64,000 nt of DNA from Neiella litorisoli. GTDB lineage: Bacteria; Pseudomonadota; Gammaproteobacteria; Enterobacterales; Neiellaceae. The stretch's first letter is position 1; the number at the start of each line of letters is the position of its first letter. The stretch lies in contig NZ_JACXAF010000020.1 in NCBI RefSeq assembly GCF_014773395.1, positions 25,280-89,279 on the forward strand. Direction: 5' to 3'. A program made the position numbers and the translations under genes. Below the pieces are notes generated by a model. It ran no database searches. It had not been told where the DNA came from and worked only from the letters and a program-made list of their open reading frames with translations. Shown here piece after piece: positions 18,031 to 27,956 of the stretch.

Positions 18031-18888
18031 ATGCAAGCTGCCAATATCGTTGATATTAACGTCCAGAACTTCCAACAAGTTATTTTAGAGGGCTCCCAGC
18101 AACAGCCTGTTGTGATCGAATTCTGGGCTGAAGGCCATGAACCTTGCGTTGAAGTCGCAGCCAGTCTTCACAAAATTGCCTTGGAATATGCCGATCATTT
18201 TACCCTAGCCCGGATCAACTGCGCGGTAGAGCAACAAATTGCCATGCAGTTTGGGGTTCAAGCGTTGCCCACCGTTGCGGTATTTAAAGATGGTCAGGGC
18301 GTTGATGGCTTAGTCGGGCCACAACCCGAAGCGGCGCTGCGTGAAATGATTGAAAAATTCCTGCCCAAGGAACACGAAACCCTATTGGGTCAGGCTCGCC
18401 AATTGCTTGGCATGGGTCAATTCAACGAAGCCTTACCACTGCTTGCCAGAGCGCATGAGCTGGCACCTGAAATTGCCGAAATCAAATTGGCGCTTGCCGA
18501 TGCAAGTATTCAGGCAGGGCGTCTCGACTTAGCCTCTGACTTGCTCAACAGCATTGGCTTGGCTGATCAAAACAGTGATTACCAAGCATTGTGCTCTGCG
18601 CTAGAGATCAAGCAGCAAGCAGCCGACTCTCCGGAAATCCGCACCTTGTTTGAACAGGTCGAGCAGCAGCCCGATAACCACGAACTCAAGCTACAGCTGG
18701 CGGCTCAACTGAACGAAGTGGGTCGAGCGGAAGAAGGCTTGGAGCTTCTATTTAATGTCCTGAAAAAGGATTTAAACGCGCTTGATGGTGCTCTGAAAAA
18801 GGGCTTTATGGATTTGTTGGCAGCGCAACCTGCCGGCGACGCCAGCGCCGCTAGCTATCGGCGCAAACTCTACAGCTTGTTGTATTAA
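18031..18888 (+). CDS. cnoX: CnoX/YbbN-like thioredoxin-fold co-chaperone
   Basis: 285 residues, the usual YbbN/CnoX length. The N-terminal thioredoxin fold (about 1-110) has the cis-proline segment ALPTVAVF. The active-site CxxC is replaced by a single Cys39 in EGHEPC, as in chaperedoxins that lack disulfide reductase activity. The C-terminal about 165 residues are TPR-like helical repeats (LLARAHELAPEIAEIKLALA). In E. coli CnoX protects aggregation-prone proteins during bleach stress and hands them to GroEL or DnaK. The gene is convergent with the permease gene, leaving a 9-bp gap. Confidence 0.88.
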   Translation: MQAANIVDINVQNFQQVILEGSQQQPVVIEFWAEGHEPCVEVAASLHKIALEYADHFTLARINCAVEQQIAMQFGVQALPTVAVFKDGQGVDGLVGPQPEAALREMIEKFLPKEHETLLGQARQLLGMGQFNEALPLLARAHELAPEIAEIKLALADASIQAGRLDLASDLLNSIGLADQNSDYQALCSALEIKQQAADSPEIRTLFEQVEQQPDNHELKLQLAAQLNEVGRAEEGLELLFNVLKKDLNALDGALKKGFMDLLAAQPAGDASAASYRRKLYSLLY

Positions 18889-18897
18889 GCCTACTCA

Positions 18898-19692
18898 TTA
18901 GCCGTAGAGCTTCCAAATCAGGTTGCCAGCAAGTAGCCACAAGAACACCGAGAATGCCCGTCGCATGGTTTGCGGCGGCAATTTCGCCACCAAAGTGGCG
19001 CCAATGCGGCTAAACACTGAACTCGTCAGCACAATGCCAAGAAACGCCCAAATATGAACATAACCAATGGTCGCTTCGGGCAATTGCTCGACCTGATGTC
19101 CAGCGAGCATGTAGCTGGTCGCGCCAGTTAACGCCAATGGTGCCGCACAAAATGCTGCGGTGCCAATGGCATAGCGAATCGCCATACGTTTAGACTTCAA
19201 AAACGGCACCATAAATAAGGCGCCGCCAATGCCTAAGATCGCCGACAAAAAACCCATCACACTGCAAGCCAACTTCCAGCGCCAATTAGCGACCCGAAAC
19301 TTTTCTTGCTTGGGCTCCTTGCTAAACCACATATACACCGACATGAGCACTAAGAAGCCCATGAAAATGTTACTCAGTAACTGGCCGGATAATTGGTAGG
19401 CCACTGTCACCCCAATCACTGAGCCAAGCATCAAGAACAACACCAACGCGCGAACGGTTGGCCAATGAACGTGGTGCTGCTTGTGATGGGCATAGGCTGA
19501 ATTAAGGCTAGTCACCACAATGGTGGCAAGAGAAGTGGCCAAAGCCATGTGCATCGCCACACTAATATCGATGCCTTGGTGGCTAAACGCCCACATCAGC
19601 ACCGGCACAATGATCAATCCCCCACCGATCCCAAATAGCCCAGCAAGAAATCCAGCGACACAGCCCAGCCCCAAATACAGAGGAAAATCCAT
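18898..19692 (-). CDS. TSUP-family (TauE/SafE) membrane permease
   Basis: 264 residues, almost entirely hydrophobic, with about eight predicted membrane helices. The family-typical glycine-rich pair appears twice: GFLAGLFGIGGGLIIVPVL near the N-terminus and GFLSAILGIGGALFMVPFL near the middle, consistent with an internal duplication. TSUP proteins export or import sulfur-containing anions such as sulfite or sulfoacetate, but substrates vary and none can be read here. It is divergent from the leucine operon, whose leader promoter lies about 130 bp away. Confidence 0.87.
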   Translation of the reverse strand: MDFPLYLGLGCVAGFLAGLFGIGGGLIIVPVLMWAFSHQGIDISVAMHMALATSLATIVVTSLNSAYAHHKQHHVHWPTVRALVLFLMLGSVIGVTVAYQLSGQLLSNIFMGFLVLMSVYMWFSKEPKQEKFRVANWRWKLACSVMGFLSAILGIGGALFMVPFLKSKRMAIRYAIGTAAFCAAPLALTGATSYMLAGHQVEQLPEATIGYVHIWAFLGIVLTSSVFSRIGATLVAKLPPQTMRRAFSVFLWLLAGNLIWKLYG

Positions 19693-19821
19693 TGCGATTC
19701 AGCTTTTATCGACCAACACAAATGCAAGTATAACGGTCGTATGCGGCACTGTAACCTTGAGTAACTCCAGTCATTGTCAAGCGCCGCCAGAAAAACAATG
19801 TCGGACCATTGGAAATGTCTC

Positions 19822-19850
19822 TTGACACATACCCTGTGGTTCGCCATAGT
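19822..19850 (+). promoter_or_regulatory. Sigma-70 promoter of the leu operon
   Basis: A perfect -35 box TTGACA (19822-19827), a 17-bp spacer and a -10 box CATAGT (19845-19850, four of six matches to TATAAT). Transcription would start near 19857, about 45 bases before the leader peptide start. The position directly before the attenuator supports the call. Confidence 0.8.
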
Positions 19851-19903
19851 GTCCCCATTCAGCGGACTGAAATACGTCGGTCCAGCAAGAGGATTACAAA
19901 CGA

Positions 19904-19966
19904 ATGGTATTTTCTCGTCTGACTCTACTACTTCTTCTCGCTCTCTTAACTGAGAAGCGCGGGTAG
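19904..19966 (+). CDS. leuL: Leucine operon leader peptide
   Basis: A 20-codon ORF (ATG 19904 to TAG 19964-19966), preceded by AAGAGG (19888-19893). Eight of 20 codons are leucine, including a run of five (CTA CTA CTT CTT CTC) after Leu-Thr, and two more shortly after. This is the classical leu leader arrangement: scarcity of charged tRNA-Leu stalls the ribosome here and switches the RNA fold downstream. The last codons (AAG CGC GGG TAG) also form one strand of the antiterminator. Confidence 0.93.
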   Translation: MVFSRLTLLLLLALLTEKRG

Positions 19967-20028
19967 GTCGTGTCAGAGTAAACCTCAACAAACACACATA
20001 AAACCCGCGCACTAAGCGCGGGTTTTTT
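19957..20028 (+). promoter_or_regulatory. Leucine attenuator: terminator and competing antiterminator
   Basis: Terminator: ACCCGCGC (20003-20010), loop ACTAA, GCGCGGGT (20016-20023), then a T-run. Antiterminator: an identical GCGCGGGT at 19957-19964, spanning the end of the leader ORF, can pair with the same 20003-20010 strand. A ribosome stalled at the Leu codons leaves 19957-19964 free, so the antiterminator forms and leuABCD is transcribed. A ribosome reaching the TAG covers 19957-19964, and the terminator forms. The mechanism is standard for leu operons; the competing pairings are seen directly. Confidence 0.92.
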
Positions 20029-20100
20029 CGTTTTTGGCTCAATAGCTTTTTATAACGACGCCGCAGGTACGGCGAGCGTCACCAACTGGGAGATCACGTC

Positions 20101-22751
<2,651 letters not shown>

Positions 22752-22754
22752 TTC

Positions 22755-24152
22755 ATGGGCCAGACCTTATACGAGAAAGTCTTCAACGCCCACGTGGTGC
22801 GTGAAGTCGCAGGCGAAACCCCGCTCATTTATATCGATCGCCAATTGGCGCACGAAGTGACCTCACCACAGGCCTTTTCTGGCCTGCGCGCTGCTGGTCG
22901 TAAACTGCGTCAGCCAAGCAAAACCGTGGCGACCATGGATCACAACGTATCAACCCGATCGTTGGCAATTGATGCATGTGGCCCGCAATCTGAAACTCAG
23001 ATGCTGACTCTGCGCGCTAACTGTGAAGAATTTGGCGTCGAGCTGTATGGCATTGGCCATATCAATCAGGGCATCGTTCATGTCATGGGCCCAGAGCAAG
23101 GCTTAACCCTGCCGGGCACCACTATTGTTTGCGGTGACTCTCACACAGCCACTCACGGAGCCTTTGGTGCCATCTCATTTGGTATTGGTACTTCTGAAGT
23201 TGAGCACGTGATGGCCACTCAGACTTTGAAGCAACCTCGCTTCAAAACGATGAAGGTACAGGTCAACGGCACTCTTGACCCGCGCTTAAGCGCCAAAGAT
23301 GTAATTCTGGCGATTGCCGGTGTGACAGGCTCAGCTGGCGGTACTGGTTATGCCATCGAATTCTGTGGCTCAGCGATTGAAGCGCTAACCATGGAAGGCC
23401 GCATGACGCTGTGTAACATGAGCATCGAAATCGGTGCCAAAGTGGGCATGATCGCGCCAGATCAAACCACCATTGATTACATCCAAGGTCGTCCATACGC
23501 GCCCAAAGGTGAAGCATGGGATGAAGCCGTTGAGTACTGGTCAACCCTGAAGTCGGATGACGATGCACAGTTCGACGCCGTGGTTGAACTGAATGCTGAA
23601 GACATCGCTCCTATGGTCACTTGGGGTACTAACCCAGGTCAGGTGATTGGCGTCAATGATGTGATTCCAACGCCAGAAGATTTTGCCGACGCCGTTGAAG
23701 CCGACTCCTGTGCTAAAGCTCGCGCCTACATGGGCATCGAAGCTGGCCAGAAACTGTCTGATCTGAAAGTTGATGTTGTATTCGTTGGCTCTTGTACCAA
23801 TGGTCGTATCGAAGATATTCGCGCTGTTGCCGAAGTGGCGAAAGGCAAGAAAGTAGCCGACGGCGTTGAAGCCATTGTCGTTCCAGGTTCTGGCTTAGTG
23901 AAAAAACAAGCCGAAGAGGAAGGTTTGGATAAAATCCTGACCGATGCTGGCTTTGAATGGCGTCTGCCGGGCTGCTCTATGTGTTTGGCGATGAACGACG
24001 ACAAATTAGGTGAAGGCCAACGTTGTGCATCCACCTCAAACCGCAACTTTGAAGGTCGTCAGGGCCGCGGCGGTCGGACCCATTTAGTCAGCCCATCAAT
24101 GGCTGCCGCAGCAGCAATTGCGGGCCACTTCGCAGACGTAAGGGAGATTTAA
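22755..24152 (+). CDS. leuC: 3-isopropylmalate dehydratase large subunit
   Basis: 465 residues, the standard length. With LeuD it isomerises 2- to 3-isopropylmalate. The aconitase-type 4Fe-4S cysteines are visible: one in FVGSCTNGR and two in PGCSMCLAM. Other signatures are [26 protein letters not shown] and the C-terminal [16 protein letters not shown]. The start lies three bases after the leuB stop; the leuD start lies four bases after its own stop. Confidence 0.97.
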   Translation: MGQTLYEKVFNAHVVREVAGETPLIYIDRQLAHEVTSPQAFSGLRAAGRKLRQPSKTVATMDHNVSTRSLAIDACGPQSETQMLTLRANCEEFGVELYGIGHINQGIVHVMGPEQGLTLPGTTIVCGDSHTATHGAFGAISFGIGTSEVEHVMATQTLKQPRFKTMKVQVNGTLDPRLSAKDVILAIAGVTGSAGGTGYAIEFCGSAIEALTMEGRMTLCNMSIEIGAKVGMIAPDQTTIDYIQGRPYAPKGEAWDEAVEYWSTLKSDDDAQFDAVVELNAEDIAPMVTWGTNPGQVIGVNDVIPTPEDFADAVEADSCAKARAYMGIEAGQKLSDLKVDVVFVGSCTNGRIEDIRAVAEVAKGKKVADGVEAIVVPGSGLVKKQAEEEGLDKILTDAGFEWRLPGCSMCLAMNDDKLGEGQRCASTSNRNFEGRQGRGGRTHLVSPSMAAAAAIAGHFADVREI

Positions 24153-24156
24153 AACC

Positions 24157-24762
24157 ATGGCTGGAATTCAAACATTGACCAGCGTTGCAGCACCTTTGGA
24201 TCGCTCCAACGTCGATACCGATCAGATCATTCCTAAGCAATTTCTGACTAAAGTTGAACGTACCGGCTTTGGTGAGCACTGCTTCCACGACTGGCGTTAT
24301 CTCGATGAGGCTGGCACTCAGATAAACCCTGACTTCATTCTTAACCAGCCAACCTATGCCAGCGCCAATATTCTGGTCACTCGGGAAAACTTCGGCTGTG
24401 GCTCATCACGTGAACACGCGCCTTGGGCCTTAAAAGAAATGGGCTATAAGGTGATTCTGGCACCAAGCTTTGCCGATATTTTCTATGGCAACGCCATCAA
24501 CAACGGCATGCTGCCAGTGAAGCTGAGTGACCAAGTCATTGACGTTATCATGAAGCAACTGCTAGCTGAGCCGGGCGCACAAATGACGGTCGATTTGGAA
24601 GCCAAGGTTGTCACAGCGCCAGATGGCAGCACTTACGATTTTGATCTCAACGACTTCCATCGCGAGTGCTTACTCAAAGGCTTGGACAGCATTGGCTGGA
24701 CCTTGCAATTTGAAGATGCCATCAGCGAATACGAAGCTAAGATCCCAGCTTGGCGCCGCTAG
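24157..24762 (+). CDS. leuD: 3-isopropylmalate dehydratase small subunit
   Basis: 201 residues, typical. It provides the swivelling substrate-binding domain of the LeuCD isomerase. Signatures are [15 protein letters not shown] near the N-terminus and the [15 protein letters not shown] loop. It is the last gene of the operon and is followed by a strong terminator 28 bases downstream. Confidence 0.97.
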   Translation: MAGIQTLTSVAAPLDRSNVDTDQIIPKQFLTKVERTGFGEHCFHDWRYLDEAGTQINPDFILNQPTYASANILVTRENFGCGSSREHAPWALKEMGYKVILAPSFADIFYGNAINNGMLPVKLSDQVIDVIMKQLLAEPGAQMTVDLEAKVVTAPDGSTYDFDLNDFHRECLLKGLDSIGWTLQFEDAISEYEAKIPAWRR

Positions 24763-24789
24763 CCTGCTGAACAAGCACAACGTTAACAA

Positions 24790-24813
24790 ACCGGGCGCTG
24801 CCCGGTTTTTTTT
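24790..24813 (+). terminator. Rho-independent terminator of leuABCD
   Basis: ACCGGGC, a 3-base loop and GCCCGGT followed by eight Ts. It lies 28 bases after the leuD stop. Confidence 0.93.
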
Positions 24814-24849
24814 GATCATGTGTTCATTGAAATGATTGGTTTTCTGAGT

Positions 24850-24957
24850 AGAGGAAGTCGTTGCTTCTAGCTCGGACACGCCGTGAAATCATCCATGATG
24901 GCTCTACTGCAGCATCCCTGCTGCAGAAGGTCCTCGCCAGAAGCAACGACTCCCTCT
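24850..24957. repeat. Long imperfect palindrome A (REP/MITE-like, 108 bp)
   Basis: Outer arms 24850-24868 and 24939-24957 are inverted repeats of 19 bp with one mismatch (AGAGGAAGTCGTTGCTTCT on the left). The interior holds two smaller hairpins: one around ATCATCCATGATGG and a perfect CTGCAGCA/TGCTGCAG stem at 24908-24927. The overall shape is a cloverleaf. It contains no convincing gene. It sits between the leu terminator and the next gene, in a stretch of about 390 bp without genes. Confidence 0.8.
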
Positions 24958-24987
24958 GTAATGCCTAGCGCAATTGTTCAACCGAAT

Positions 24988-25097
24988 AGAGGTTGTTGTT
25001 TACCTCAAAGTAGTGCCTCAAAAAGCATGGATGCTTTTTGTGGAGCGCTCCATGGATGGACTTGAGCGTCACTTCTTTGAGGTAAATAGCGACCTCT
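24988..25097. repeat. Long imperfect palindrome B (REP/MITE-like, 110 bp)
   Basis: Outer arms 24988-25015 and 25070-25097 match as inverted repeats at 24 of 28 positions. Three of the four mismatches would still form G-U pairs in RNA. The interior has a perfect AAAAAGCAT/ATGCTTTTT hairpin (25020-25039) and a second hairpin around CGCTCCATGGATG...GAGCG. The architecture matches palindrome A, 30 bp away, although the arm sequences differ. Probably an intergenic repeat family or a structured RNA segment. Confidence 0.8.
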
Positions 25098-25214
25098 GCA
25101 ACCGAAATCACGCTCACAAAACCCACCCTACTTCGGCTTTTTAATAAATATTCTGAATAGTTTGCCGATAATGACTTAACCTGCTTAATAACCCAACGAG
25201 TCGGAGGAATGCGC

Positions 25215-26180
25215 GTGTCAGTACATCAGATAAACCTTCGATTGATGCTCTCCCTATTCCTACTCGTCGGAGCGTTCAGCGCTCTGTGCCAAGCCGCCCC
25301 CCAAGAGCCACCGCAAATCGAGTTCAATAAAATCCCGCAAGGCGACCAGACTCTATACAGCTATGTGTGGAAAGATGCGCGAGGCAATCAACAGTACGTC
25401 AAAGCATCGCTCGACACCGAACAAATGATGAACTCCAGCCGTGTTCATTATCAGTTTAAACCGCGACATTTGTCCGCCTACCTCGAACAAGCCATTCGTC
25501 GTGCCGAGGCCGACCTACCCGCCGGAGTGAATATGCGCCTGAGTAACTCCGGGTACAGCTATGCAGTTCGTTTAACCGGACGTGATAACGACGATGTCGC
25601 CGCGGCCAGAGCCCAGCTGAATCAAGTGATTGCTGATGCAGAAGCGCAATACCTTGATGACCGTAACTTGGCAAAACTGCAAGACGGCTATGGCCAGCAT
25701 GGCGTCATTCCCAATCACTTGTTTTATGCCAGCGCCAGTTTGCAGCCGCTCGCTCCGCTCATCACCGCGTTTTATAAACAAGTCCATCAACTGCCGCCTC
25801 ACATCGCTCTCGAGCGGATCATCAGCTTCGTGCAAGCAATTCCCTATAACGACTTAGAACGCCTGTCGGGTGGCTACCTACCGCCACCGTCTGTGATTAA
25901 CGAAAACATGGGCGACTGCGACTCCAAGGCGGCTCTGGCAATCGCTCTTATTCGAGGCGTTTATCCGCGACGCAAAATAGCCTTGGTTTACCTTAAAGAG
26001 CATGCCCTATTGGCTGCGCAGTTTAATTATGATGTTCAAGGTGACTGGTTTTATGGTGATGGCAGCCGATGGTTGCCGATGGAAGTCGCCGGGCCTGGGA
26101 TTTTTCCGGTCGGTAAAGCAAGCCCGCAATCAGAACGTGAAATCAAAGCAAAAGCTTTTCGGCTGATGCCTGTTCCATAA
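25215..26180 (+). CDS. Secreted transglutaminase-like cysteine protein
   Basis: About 321 residues. An SD sequence GGAGG at 25203-25207 favours the GTG at 25215 over the ATG at 25209, which is only one base after the SD. A signal peptide ends near LCQA. The C-terminal half has a transglutaminase-like core: Cys in NMGDCDSKAALAIALIRG, His in KEHALLAAQ and an acidic YGDGSRWLPMEV, the layout of bacterial transglutaminase-like cysteine peptidases. It is not LapG itself and stands alone, divergent from nothing and convergent with phoH. Substrate unknown; periplasmic location inferred. Confidence 0.75.
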   Translation: MSVHQINLRLMLSLFLLVGAFSALCQAAPQEPPQIEFNKIPQGDQTLYSYVWKDARGNQQYVKASLDTEQMMNSSRVHYQFKPRHLSAYLEQAIRRAEADLPAGVNMRLSNSGYSYAVRLTGRDNDDVAAARAQLNQVIADAEAQYLDDRNLAKLQDGYGQHGVIPNHLFYASASLQPLAPLITAFYKQVHQLPPHIALERIISFVQAIPYNDLERLSGGYLPPPSVINENMGDCDSKAALAIALIRGVYPRRKIALVYLKEHALLAAQFNYDVQGDWFYGDGSRWLPMEVAGPGIFPVGKASPQSEREIKAKAFRLMPVP

Positions 26181-26212
26181 CAGAACAGGCCCAGATGAGT
26201 CACTGAAGTGAA

Positions 26213-27595
26213 CTAAAGTTGCTCTTCGGCAAACGAAGCCAAGCGGCTACGAACCACGCCATTGAGATAAACGTGGGCAGAGCCCTCAAAGTTCTTAAAA
26301 CGCTCCGCAATATAGGTCAAACCGGACGTCACCGGCGTTAAGTAGTTGCTATCAATCTGCGCCAAGTTACCTGAGCAAACAATTTTGGTTCCCTCGCCAC
26401 AGCGAGTAATGATGGTCTTGAGCTGCGAGGCGGTTAAGTTCTGACACTCATCCAACAACACCAATGCATTTTGAATGCTGCGACCACGCATAAAGTTGAC
26501 CGACTTAAACTGGATATTGGCTTTATCCATGATGTACTCCATCGAGCCATCCGGCGATTCATCATGGCGATGCAGCACTTCCAAAGTATCGGTCACCGCA
26601 GCCAGCCAAGGCGCCATTTTTTCTTCTTCGGTACCCGGCAAGAAACCAATTGATTCAGCAATTTCAGGCGTATTTCGAGTGACAATCACCTTCGAATAAA
26701 TGCCTTTTTCAACCACCAACTCTAGAGCTGCAGCCAACGCCAATAGGGTTTTACCACAGCCAGCGGGGCCAGTTAGCACCACCAAATCCAAGCTTGGATC
26801 GAGTAGCGCATCCAGTGCCATCGCTTGATAGACATTTTTCGGCTGCACGCCCCAAGCTTGACGCCCCATAATACGCTCACGGCCCAAGTCATGCAGGGTG
26901 ACTTTGCCATCGCCTTTGGTCACGACCCGAGCAGCAAACTGCTCGCTGGTGTCAATGATGTATTCATTGGGAAAGGCATCAGGTAACACAGACTCATCAA
27001 CCACATGAAAGGTATCCCGACCTTCTTGGAAGCTTTCACACTCGCCGACTTCATCCCAAAAGCCATGGTCGAGTTGGCGGAAACCTTTTGACATCAAGCT
27101 AACATCGGAAATCAACTGGTCAGTTCGGTAGTCCTCCACATGCTGCATGCCGGCGCCTTTGGCCTTCAAGCGCATGTTGATGTCTTTAGTGACCAACACC
27201 ACCATCAATGGCGCTTTCTCGTTTTGCAGATATAGAGCGGTGTTGATAATTCGGTTGTCATTCTCTACGGCTGGCAAGAAGCCGCTTTTTTCAGGTAGGG
27301 CATGATCGGGGTATATCGACAAATGGCCGGACAGGTTCTCATCACCCGGCTTTTCCAACCGCACTCCTTCAGCAATTTCTTCTGGGGTGGCATCTCGCAA
27401 GGCATCATCAATGGCGCGAATGGCAATACGCGCATCACGGCTGACGTCTTTGCGACGATCTTTGATGTGGTCAAGTTCTTCTAAAACCGTCATCGGGATG
27501 ATGACATCGTGCTCTTGGAAAGAATAGATAGCGAGGGGTTCGTGCAGTAATACGTTGGTATCGAGAATGTAGACTTTCTTGTCTTCCTGACCCAT
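26213..27595 (-). CDS. PIN-PhoH family ATPase (PhoH2-type)
   Basis: 460 residues from the ATG at 27595, which has GGGAG seven bases upstream. The N-terminal PIN domain (about 8-150) starts with YILDTNVLLHEP and carries the acidic residues expected of a ribonuclease. The C-terminal PhoH ATPase domain (about 250-450) has Walker A GPAGCGKTLLAL and Walker B VLLDECQN. PhoH2-type proteins couple RNA unwinding or translocation with PIN-type RNA cleavage; the biological substrate here is unknown. It is convergent with the transglutaminase-like gene. Confidence 0.9.
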   Translation of the reverse strand: MGQEDKKVYILDTNVLLHEPLAIYSFQEHDVIIPMTVLEELDHIKDRRKDVSRDARIAIRAIDDALRDATPEEIAEGVRLEKPGDENLSGHLSIYPDHALPEKSGFLPAVENDNRIINTALYLQNEKAPLMVVLVTKDINMRLKAKGAGMQHVEDYRTDQLISDVSLMSKGFRQLDHGFWDEVGECESFQEGRDTFHVVDESVLPDAFPNEYIIDTSEQFAARVVTKGDGKVTLHDLGRERIMGRQAWGVQPKNVYQAMALDALLDPSLDLVVLTGPAGCGKTLLALAAALELVVEKGIYSKVIVTRNTPEIAESIGFLPGTEEEKMAPWLAAVTDTLEVLHRHDESPDGSMEYIMDKANIQFKSVNFMRGRSIQNALVLLDECQNLTASQLKTIITRCGEGTKIVCSGNLAQIDSNYLTPVTSGLTYIAERFKNFEGSAHVYLNGVVRSRLASFAEEQL

Positions 27596-27956
27596 AGGCA
27601 ACTCCCACTGTTGGCCAATTGGATGGTCTCAGAGGCTGCTGCGCTGTGCTGTTTGCTCAGTTCAACAGCCCATAAGCGGCAACGTGATTGGTAACGAACC
27701 AATGCAGAGGTTACCTGCTAAGTTCTAGACTAAACTCTGTAATCCAAGATTGAAAGTGATTTGTTGGAGTCTGTTGCACTTGGTTGTCAGAATTATGAAC
27801 AAGCCGACGTCGGCAACAAAACGCCACAGCCCCAGATAAAAATAGTGACCTGACTGACGTCAAAAGGCACTCAATTTTTGCCACATTTTTCGGGTGATTG
27901 TCGGCGCGAAATCCATTACTATGCGCGCCTTTCAAAATACCCTACAGGCTGAATTT
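27596..27956. promoter_or_regulatory. Divergent phoH-rapA intergenic region with GACGTC palindromes
   Basis: A 361-bp gene-free stretch between two divergent genes. It holds a perfect 12-bp palindrome GCCGACGTCGGC (27803-27814) and, about 40 bp away, TGACGTCA (27855-27862), sharing the core GACGTC. These could be binding sites, but I recognise no regulator. No confident promoter pair, small ORF or terminator was found. Confidence 0.3.
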
